Shown here: positions 58,635 to 64,000 of the stretch, one piece after another
Numbering within the stretch: the first letter of the stretch is position 1
Layout of the letters: each line of letters starts with the position of its first letter
NCBI RefSeq assembly: GCF_011927955.1
Contig: NZ_JAATJN010000001.1
Location: 4,154,001 to 4,218,000 of the forward strand
Reading direction: 5' to 3'
DNA: 64,000 nucleotides
From: Brevibacterium marinum
GTDB taxonomy: Bacteria > Actinomycetota > Actinomycetes > Actinomycetales > Brevibacteriaceae
Made by a program: the position numbers and the translations under genes
Notes under the pieces: generated by a model
Databases searched by the model: none
Told to the model about the DNA's origin: nothing
What the model saw: only the letters and a program-made list of their open reading frames with translations

Positions 58635-59710
58635 CGGCTGCCGTCCTTCGTCGATCCGGCGCCGGTGACCAGGCCGCGCAGGAAGCCGGCACCCCAGCAC
58701 AGGTGCATGGTGGGCAGGATGAGCCCGAACCAGGCGCGTTCGCGTCGTCCGCAGTCCTCGGCCGCCGAGGCGGTCGCCAGGATCCCCGAGATGTAGCCCA
58801 AGCTGGGCACGTGGACCAGAGAGGTGAAGCGGCGCAGGAACTTCGGCCACGCCTTCGTCCGCCCCGTGATCTGCAGGAGGGCTTCGATGACGCTGGCGCC
58901 CATGCCGAGGACCAGCAGAGGGGGCGCGAAGTAGCGCAGCGAGTTGGCCGATCCGTAGCGGCGGATGAGTTCTGCGCGCCAGATGCCGGTGGCCCAGAAC
59001 TGCTGGCCGATCTTCGACCAGGAATCGCGTGGCCAGTAGGTGACTTCCATGTCCGGGTTGAACCAGATGCGGCCGCCGGAGGTGCGGATGCGCAGGTTGA
59101 GCTCCCAGTCCTGGCCGCGTTTGATGCCTTCATCGAAGCCGCCGAGGTGATCGAAGACCTCACGTCGATAGACGCCGAGGTAGGCCGACTCGGCCTCGCC
59201 CGCTTCGTCACCGGAATGATAGGCGGGACCGCCGAGGCCGACCGGTGACGTATAGGCCCGAGCGACGGCCTTCTGGAAGGAGGTTGTGCCGCGGGCGAGC
59301 ATGAGCCCACCGCAGTTGGCGGCCCCGGTCTCACGCAGGGTGTCGATGGCCTGACGTGTGTACTCGGGGTTGAGCCCGGAGTGTGCGTCGACGCGGATGA
59401 TGACCGGGTGTCGGGTCACGGCGATCGCGAGGTTGAGTCCGATCGGGGTCGCCGCATCGGGATTGTCGACGGTCTGGATGCGGGAGTCCTGTGCCGCCAT
59501 GTCCGCGATGATGGCGTTCGTGTCGTCGGTCGAAGGGCCGAGCGCGAGGACGACTTCCTTGTCCCCGTCGTAGTCCTGGGCCAGGATCGTGGTGATCGCT
59601 TTGGCGATGTGCTCGGCCTCGTTGAGGACCGGCATGATGAAGGAGACTCCGGGCTTATCAGCCAAAGGCGGCAGACCCTCCGGGGTCAGGATCTCAGGAT
59701 TTTTCGACAC
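58631..59710 (-). CDS. Glycosyltransferase family 2
   Basis: A 359-residue GT-A enzyme with C-terminal membrane segments. GVSFIMPVLNEAEHIAKAIT opens the nucleotide-sugar fold, VIIRVDAHSG carries the acidic motif, and KRGQDWELNLRIRTSGGRIW the ED-like base. Hydrophobic stretches from LRYFAPPLLVLGMGASVIEA onward anchor it. Similar to glycosyltransferases that build surface polysaccharide or glycolipid. GTG start at 59710 with GAAGG upstream. Coupled to the GDPD-like gene. Confidence 0.9.
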   Translation of the reverse strand: MSKNPEILTPEGLPPLADKPGVSFIMPVLNEAEHIAKAITTILAQDYDGDKEVVLALGPSTDDTNAIIADMAAQDSRIQTVDNPDAATPIGLNLAIAVTRHPVIIRVDAHSGLNPEYTRQAIDTLRETGAANCGGLMLARGTTSFQKAVARAYTSPVGLGGPAYHSGDEAGEAESAYLGVYRREVFDHLGGFDEGIKRGQDWELNLRIRTSGGRIWFNPDMEVTYWPRDSWSKIGQQFWATGIWRAELIRRYGSANSLRYFAPPLLVLGMGASVIEALLQITGRTKAWPKFLRRFTSLVHVPSLGYISGILATASAAEDCGRRERAWFGLILPTMHLCWGAGFLRGLVTGAGSTKDGSR

Positions 59711-59809
59711 GCCTTCAATCTTCCCACATGCCTGCCATCTCGGCCTGGAGGGAGTGTTCAGGAGCCAGCGAGCCGGTCAAGGCCCCTGAGCGACCTCCCC
59801 CATGGCGCA

Positions 59810-60031
59810 GTGGCAGATATCGACGATGCCCATGCCTCGCAACCAGAAGGCACAGACAAGCTGATGGTCGCCGTCCAGCTGTCAGGCGACGGATACGACA
59901 AGGGCTCATTCGCCGGTGTCGTCGTCGACCCGGACATCGGCAAGACATCCGATCAGGTCCAGGTGAAGGCAAACCAGTCGTCGGACGCCGAGGCTCAGGT
60001 GACCACCTGGGTGAATGGCGAGTCGCAGTGA
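59810..60031 (+). CDS. Small ORF, possible N-terminal part of a Cys-rich peptide precursor
   Basis: A 73-residue frame: it has protein-like composition (LMVAVQLSGDGYDKGSFAGV, DPDIGKTSDQVQVK, TTWVNGE) and good codon bias, so it is likely or was recently coding. The frame stays open upstream, but the only usable starts are GTG 59810 and ATG 59864, neither with a ribosome-binding site, so the 5' end may be lost. Its stop overlaps the GTG of the 40-residue ORF. Alternatively it is the remnant of one longer protein split by a frameshift. I know no firm family. Confidence 0.5.
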   Translation: MADIDDAHASQPEGTDKLMVAVQLSGDGYDKGSFAGVVVDPDIGKTSDQVQVKANQSSDAEAQVTTWVNGESQ

Positions 60032-60150
60032 TCATCATCAGCACCTGCGCGTCCGCGTGTGCGGTGACCGTCGGAGCCGGATGCGTGGCATGCGTAGCCG
60101 GTTTCACCGCGATCGGAGGAGCTAGTGTCGGAAGATGCCTGAGCACGTGA
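60028..60150 (+). CDS. 40-residue cysteine-rich hydrophobic peptide (bacteriocin/RiPP-like)
   Basis: The peptide starts MIIISTCASACAVTVGAGC and continues VACVAGFTAIGGASVGRC, with cysteines at 7, 11, 19, 22 and 37 in an Ala/Gly/Val background and no charged residue except Arg36. The spacing C-x2-C-x-A-G-F slightly recalls halocin C8-type peptides. GTG start overlaps the upstream stop (GTGA), the coupling used elsewhere in this window. A 64-residue two-helix membrane protein follows, a possible immunity protein. The antimicrobial role is a guess; it could also be the tail of a frameshifted protein. Confidence 0.5.
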   Translation: MIIISTCASACAVTVGAGCVACVAGFTAIGGASVGRCLST

Positions 60151-60217
60151 CTCATCATGGAACTATGATGGCCATAGCAACAACTCCACTTGAGACCACA
60201 AACCAACTGGAGGGACA

Positions 60218-60412
60218 ATGAGAATTCCGCTGAAAGCCAGATGGATCATCGCCCTGTTGTTTCTTGCGATCGCGTCGCAAGCGCTTGCATTCGCTCCGGG
60301 ACTGCATGATCTCACAGCAGTATTCTGGGGACTGTCTTTCGCCTTCATGGTCGGCGCGCTCGTCGTCGCGGTCATACGCTTCCGCGAAGAGCGGACGAAA
60401 TCGACCGAATAG
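60218..60412 (+). CDS. Small two-helix membrane protein
   Basis: A 64-residue protein with helices WIIALLFLAIASQALAF (about 9-26) and VFWGLSFAFMVGALVVAVI (about 35-53), then a charged tail RFREERTKSTE. GGAGGGAC precedes the ATG. It lies 67 bp after the Cys-rich peptide and before a strong terminator, so the small ORFs may form one transcript. Size and layout resemble bacteriocin immunity proteins, but small membrane proteins of this look have many roles. Confidence 0.75.
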   Translation: MRIPLKARWIIALLFLAIASQALAFAPGLHDLTAVFWGLSFAFMVGALVVAVIRFREERTKSTE

Positions 60413-60437
60413 CGACGATCGCGCTCTGAGCGATCAG

Positions 60438-60477
60438 AGGGGCCCGGCGCGCTGTGCATGCAACGCGCCGGGCCCCT
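60438..60477. terminator. Strong terminator hairpin
   Basis: Perfect 14-bp stem (AGGGGCCCGGCGCG/CGCGCCGGGCCCCT), 12-nt loop, downstream of the small membrane protein gene. No U-run. Confidence 0.8.
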
Positions 60478-60558
60478 CGACGTGGTGCACCCAAGGGCGC
60501 GGTGACGCCCCGAAGGCTTGTGCGCCGCCCCACACCCGGCGTACATTGGCAACATAGG

Positions 60559-60576
60559 ACATCAGACGTCTTATGT
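60559..60576. promoter_or_regulatory. Candidate GntR/FadR-type operator of the sialic-acid operon
   Basis: ACATCAGACGTCTTATGT is an 18-bp palindrome with one mismatched pair. It lies just downstream of TTGGCA (60546-60551), 59 bp before the symporter start. GntR-type repressors commonly control such operons, but no such gene is visible in the window. Confidence 0.5.
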
Positions 60577-60634
60577 ATCAGTCGGGACTTGGCATCGACG
60601 CGGATCCCGTTCGGTCTTCATGTGAGGAGGGAGC

Positions 60635-62233
60635 ATGGACGCTCCGGGACTCGGCGGCCTGAATTGGGCCGTGATCATCATCTATCTGCTCGCGACACTG
60701 GGAATCGGAGTGTGGTTCACCCGCAAGGCGAGCACCGGAACCGAATCCTTCTTCAAGGCCAATGGCCGCATCCCCGCCTGGGCGGCAGGCTTCAGCATCT
60801 ACGCGACGACACTGTCCGCCATCACCTATATGTCCACGCCCGAGCAGGCCTTCCTCACTGACTGGTCCTATGCGGCCGGCAACATCGCCATCTTCGCGAT
60901 CGTCCCGCTGCTCGTGATCTTCTACATCCCCTTCTTCCGCAAGCTCGACGTCACCACCGCCTATGAATACCTCGAGGAGCGCTTCGGACCCACCATCCGC
61001 GTGCTCGGATCGGCCCTGTTCGTGCTCTTCCACATCGGCCGTGTCGCCATCGTGATCTACCTGCCCACACTGGCGATCAGCTCGGTCACCGACATCAGCC
61101 CCGTCCTGGTCGCCGCCGCGGTCGGCGTCCTCTCCGTCGTCTACACCTTCCTCGGCGGCATCGAAGGCGTCATCTGGTCGGATGTGGTCCAGGGCATCAT
61201 CCTCCTCGTCGGTGCCGCCGTGATCCTCGCCTTCGGCATCGCCGCCCTCGACGGAGGCCTGGTCACCGTGGCCGCGGACGCCGCGGCCGACGACAAGTTC
61301 ATCTCGGCCGACAACTGGAAGTTCGGCGGAGCGGCCGCGGCCATTCCGATCGTCTTCCTCGGCTCGGTATTCAACAACCTCCACCAGTACACCGCCAGCC
61401 AGGACGTGGTGCAGCGCTATCAGACGACCGATTCGCCGAAGTCCACCGTGCGGTCGCTGATCGTCAACGGAATACTCGCCCTGGTGACCATTCCTCTGTT
61501 CTACGGAATCGGCACGGTCCTCTACAGCTACTACCAGCACGCCGAGGCTCTCCCCGAGGGGTTCAACACCTCGGCGCTGGTGCCCTACTTCGCCGTCACC
61601 GCTCTTCCGGCCGGCATCTCCGGACTGCTGATCGCTGCGATCTTCGCCGCCGCGCAGTCGACGATCTCCTCGAGCCTGAACTCGATCTCGGCTTGCGTGA
61701 CCGTCGACATCCGCGACCGCTTCTTCCCCCACAAAGACGGCCAGGCACACACCGGAGTCGGCTTCTCCCGACTGGTCATCGTGATCGTCGGTGCCATTTC
61801 GGTTGCGGTCGCCCTGTACCTGTCCGTCACGGACCAAGCACAGACCTGGGACCTGTTCCTGTCCATCACCGGGCTGTTCGGAGTTCCGCTCGCAGGCGTC
61901 TTCGCACTCGGCATCTTCACCAGACGCGCCAACAGCGCAGGAGTCCTCGGCGGCCTCCTGCTCGGCGCCGCACTCGCCTGGTACGTCCAGGACGTGGCAG
62001 GGTTGACACCGTTCGCCGTATCGACTGTGGCATTCATCGGCGCCGTCATCTTCGGCTACGTGATCTCCCTGTTCACCGGTTCCCGGAACCTGGGCGACCA
62101 CGACGTGACCGCCCTGACGATCTACGGCAGACGAGCGACGTACACCCGTCGCACCTCATCCTCTCCCTCCTTGGCAGCAACCGCCTCGGCAGGGGACAGC
62201 AACAACACCGAGCAAGGACAGATCAATGAGTGA
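60635..62233 (+). CDS. Sodium:solute symporter (SSS family), sialic-acid-type
   Basis: A 532-residue symporter with about 13 helices (first LNWAVIIIYLLATLGIGVWF). SSS family landmarks are AGFSIYATTLSAITYMSTP, and AAIFAAAQSTISSSLNSISA in TM8 which holds the Na2-site serines. The C-terminal tail is hydrophilic (Ser/Thr/Gly). Next to a NanA-type lyase and ROK kinase it most likely imports sialic acid. ATG 60635 with AGGAGGGAG upstream. First gene of the operon. Confidence 0.9.
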   Translation: MDAPGLGGLNWAVIIIYLLATLGIGVWFTRKASTGTESFFKANGRIPAWAAGFSIYATTLSAITYMSTPEQAFLTDWSYAAGNIAIFAIVPLLVIFYIPFFRKLDVTTAYEYLEERFGPTIRVLGSALFVLFHIGRVAIVIYLPTLAISSVTDISPVLVAAAVGVLSVVYTFLGGIEGVIWSDVVQGIILLVGAAVILAFGIAALDGGLVTVAADAAADDKFISADNWKFGGAAAAIPIVFLGSVFNNLHQYTASQDVVQRYQTTDSPKSTVRSLIVNGILALVTIPLFYGIGTVLYSYYQHAEALPEGFNTSALVPYFAVTALPAGISGLLIAAIFAAAQSTISSSLNSISACVTVDIRDRFFPHKDGQAHTGVGFSRLVIVIVGAISVAVALYLSVTDQAQTWDLFLSITGLFGVPLAGVFALGIFTRRANSAGVLGGLLLGAALAWYVQDVAGLTPFAVSTVAFIGAVIFGYVISLFTGSRNLGDHDVTALTIYGRRATYTRRTSSSPSLAATASAGDSNNTEQGQINE

Positions 62234-63143
62234 ATTCCACGGCATCATCCCACCGCTGCAGACACCGCGCACCGCGGACGGTCAGGTCGACTGCGCAGGC
62301 ATCTCCGCTCTCGTCGACCACCTCGTCGACGGTGGAGTCCACGGCATCTTCGCACTCGGCTCTTCCGGTGAGGTCCCCTACCTCACCGACGACGAACGTG
62401 ATCTCGTGCTGCGCACGGCCCTCGAGGCCGCCGGTGGTCGAGTCCCGGTTCTCGTGGGAATCAGCGAACAGAGCACGAACCGCGTCCTCGCTGAGGCCGA
62501 TCGGCTGCTGTCGATCGGTGGGGACGCTGCCGTGGTGACCACTCCCTTCTATGCGCTCTCCGATGCCGCCGAGGTGGAGCGACATCTGCGCACGATCGCC
62601 GGAGGAATCGACCTCCCCCTCTTCGCCTACGACATTCCCGTGCGCACCCATATGAAGATGCCGCTCGAGCTCACTGTGCGCCTCGCCCAGGAGGGTGTGC
62701 TGGCCGGGGTCAAGGACTCCTCGGCCGATGACGTGGCCTTCCGCCGGCTGCTGCTCGAGATTCGCGACCTTCCCGAGTTCGCCGTCTTCACCGGCCACGA
62801 GGTGGTTGCCGACGGTGCTCTCCTCGGCGGCGCCGACGGGATCGTCCCGGGTCTGGGCAATGTCGATCCCGCGGGCTATGTGCGCCTCTACGAGGCCGCG
62901 AAATCCGGGGACTGGACGGCCGCGAGAGCCGAACAGGATCGTCTGGCGCGACTCTTCCAGATCACCGGGGCGGCCGATCCTCAGCGTGTCTCGGCCGGGG
63001 CGACCGGCCTCGGCGGGTTCAAGACCGCCCTGCAGCTCATGGGCGTCATCGGCTCGAACCGCATGGCCGAGCCGATGCTCGCCCTCGACGCGGCAGAGAC
63101 CAGCCGGGTCAGGAAGACGATCTCCGCAGAGGGACTTCTGTGA
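62226..63143 (+). CDS. N-acetylneuraminate lyase/DHDPS family aldolase
   Basis: A 305-residue class I aldolase of the DapA/NanA superfamily. GSSGEVPYLTDDERDLVLRT contains the G-x-x-G-E motif, the Schiff-base lysine is in AGVKDSSADDV, and the catalytic tyrosine is in PLFAYDIPVRTHM. It should cleave sialic acid to ManNAc and pyruvate, judging from neighbours; other aldolase substrates remain possible. ATG 62226 overlaps the symporter by 8 nt. Confidence 0.88.
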   Translation: MSEFHGIIPPLQTPRTADGQVDCAGISALVDHLVDGGVHGIFALGSSGEVPYLTDDERDLVLRTALEAAGGRVPVLVGISEQSTNRVLAEADRLLSIGGDAAVVTTPFYALSDAAEVERHLRTIAGGIDLPLFAYDIPVRTHMKMPLELTVRLAQEGVLAGVKDSSADDVAFRRLLLEIRDLPEFAVFTGHEVVADGALLGGADGIVPGLGNVDPAGYVRLYEAAKSGDWTAARAEQDRLARLFQITGAADPQRVSAGATGLGGFKTALQLMGVIGSNRMAEPMLALDAAETSRVRKTISAEGLL

Positions 63144-64000
63144 CCCGAGCCGCCGTCGTTGCCGTCGATGTCGGGGGCACGAAGATCCGTACCGGTTCGG
63201 TCATCGACGACAGCGTGGGCCACCTCCGTGAGGTGCCCACCCCCGCCGCTGCGGGTCGAGAGGCCATACTCGACTCCATCGCCGAGGTGGCTCATGCGGT
63301 GATGACAGACGCCGCTGAGGCCCCCGGTGGGCCCGATCTCCGTTGGAGGGTGGGCCTCGGTTCGGCCGGAGTCATCGACCCCGAGACGGGAACGGTGGTC
63401 TCGGCGACCGACTCGCTCACCGGCTGGACAGGGACACGCCTGACCGCAGGACTTCGCGACCGGCTCGGCCTTGAGACACGGGCTGTCAACGACGTCCATG
63501 CCCATGCTCTCGGGGAGGCGCTCGCGGGAGCGGCCCGAGGGACCCGCAGCTGCCTGCTGGTGGCTGCGGGCACGGGAATCGGCGGCGGTCTCATCACCGC
63601 AGGACGCCTGCTGACGGGGCGTCATGCGGCGGCGGGACACATCGGCCACATGCCGGTCGCATCTGCCCAGGCACTGCCCTGCCCCTGCGGCGGAGTCGGG
63701 CACGTCGAGGCGATCGCCTCAGGTCCCGCCATCCTCGCGGCGCATCGCCTCGCCGGCGGCGGGAACGTAACCTCGACACGCGAGCTGGCTCAGGTCGCAG
63801 CCGCCGGCGATGCGATCGCTGCGCGTGCCTTCGACCGGGCCGGACGTGCACTGGGCTCGGCGCTGGGCGGATTGGCCAATGTGCTGTCCCCGGAGGCCAT
63901 CGTCATCAGCGGTGGCCTCGCCGGCGCCGGCGAGCCCTGGTGGCGCCCGATGCGTGAGGCATTCGAGGCCGAACTCATCCCCGCCGTGCGCGGGCTCGAA
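63140..64000 (+). CDS. ROK family sugar kinase (probable ManNAc kinase), 3' end outside window
   Basis: 287 residues visible. ATP-binding start VVAVDVGGTKIRTGSVIDD, catalytic aspartate in RAVNDVHAHALGEAL, phosphate loop VAAGTGIGGGLI, and the ROK zinc region AAGHIGHMPVASAQALPCPC followed by GGVGHVE. The consensus C-x-C-G-x-x-G-C-x-E has His instead of the third Cys. It should phosphorylate the ManNAc released by the lyase. GTG start overlaps the lyase stop (GTGA). Runs off the window. Confidence 0.9.
   Translation, partial: MTRAAVVAVDVGGTKIRTGSVIDDSVGHLREVPTPAAAGREAILDSIAEVAHAVMTDAAEAPGGPDLRWRVGLGSAGVIDPETGTVVSATDSLTGWTGTRLTAGLRDRLGLETRAVNDVHAHALGEALAGAARGTRSCLLVAAGTGIGGGLITAGRLLTGRHAAAGHIGHMPVASAQALPCPCGGVGHVEAIASGPAILAAHRLAGGGNVTSTRELAQVAAAGDAIAARAFDRAGRALGSALGGLANVLSPEAIVISGGLAGAGEPWWRPMREAFEAELIPAVRGLE

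Larger units (their letters stand above)
59711..60217. other. Gap with very small ORFs between glycosyltransferase and small membrane protein
   Basis: 507 bp with no full-size gene. It carries a 73-residue frame (59810-60031) and a 40-residue Cys-rich frame (60028-60150) on the plus strand, described separately. GGAGGGAG at 59747-59754 is a ribosome-binding-site-like word, but no start in the right frame follows it. A CTATG-ATGGC-CATAG hairpin lies near 60163-60177. Confidence 0.6.

Noticed and set aside
59728-60150. 140-codon frame containing the 40-residue Cys-rich peptide at its end
   Set aside because: The first 100 codons are Arg/Pro-rich nonsense out of frame with the protein-like 73-residue ORF; only the last 40 codons look real.
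60578-62101. Open frame of 507 codons on the minus strand
   Set aside because: Antisense of the SSS symporter; extreme Asp/Glu/Gly/Arg composition without hydrophobic core.

Overview
The window looks like a chromosomal stretch of a high-GC actinobacterium. Supporting signs are GC-rich codon use, an actinobacterial DUF3151 gene, regulators shaped like sigma-54 activators but lacking the sigma-54 contact motif, many 4-nt ATGA/GTGA gene overlaps, and several starts lying 6-8 nt behind a -10 box (probable leaderless mRNAs). Gene content (BCCT and OpuC osmolyte uptake, Baeyer-Villiger ketone catabolism, tripartite tricarboxylate transporters) fits Brevibacterium or a close relative; the genus is an inference. 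No rRNA, tRNA, CRISPR array, integrase or insertion sequence was seen.

Layout. 1-6.0 kb: the start of a BCCT osmolyte transporter, a TetR regulator divergent from an exported alpha/beta hydrolase, and a three-gene ABC importer (binding lipoprotein, permease, ATPase) with a terminator-like hairpin in its leader. 6.3-12.2 kb: oligopeptidase B divergent from tctCBA. 12.3-14.5 kb: a 14-TM drug exporter and TetR gene sharing a perfect 24-bp palindrome. 14.6-15.8 kb: a PD-(D/E)XK-type nuclease gene bracketed by two copies of a 20-24 bp-arm palindrome. 15.9-19.0 kb: a SnoaL-FMO fusion monooxygenase divergent from its GAF-domain regulator. 19.0-21.8 kb: a membrane protein, TetR, VOC and AraC genes. 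21.9-26.9 kb: a second tctCBA coupled to a DUF1989 protein and an arylamine N-acetyltransferase. 27-38.8 kb: purA, a TetR/FAD monooxygenase/hydrolase unit, MarR with a small membrane protein and NTF2-like gene, an aminotransferase, TetR/SDR/NTF2, and an asparagine-synthetase-like protein without its glutaminase residues. 38.8-42.6 kb: the opuC quaternary-amine ABC operon. 42.7-46.1 kb: a three-domain glutaminase, then a universal stress protein gene with two fluoride-channel genes behind a fluoride-riboswitch-like leader. 46.1-47.7 kb: an Old Yellow Enzyme divergent from an ArsR-type regulator.

47.7-57.2 kb is a catabolic island with visibly lower GC: an esterase, Baeyer-Villiger monooxygenase, iron alcohol dehydrogenase, 3-hydroxyacyl-CoA dehydrogenase and SDR operon, two more SDRs divergently placed, and an AcoR-like regulator. 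Matching TCTCAA(N)TTGAGA palindromes occur in two control regions, one serving the operon and one lying between the two divergent SDRs. A plausible route is alcohol to ketone to ester or lactone to hydroxy acid to beta-oxidation.

57.2-60.4 kb holds DUF3151, a membrane-anchored degenerate glycerophosphodiesterase, a family 2 glycosyltransferase, and an unusual group of very small ORFs including a 40-residue peptide with five cysteines, which may be a bacteriocin/RiPP-like locus. 60.6-64 kb is a sialic-acid-type catabolic operon (SSS symporter, NanA-like lyase, ROK kinase) that runs off the window.
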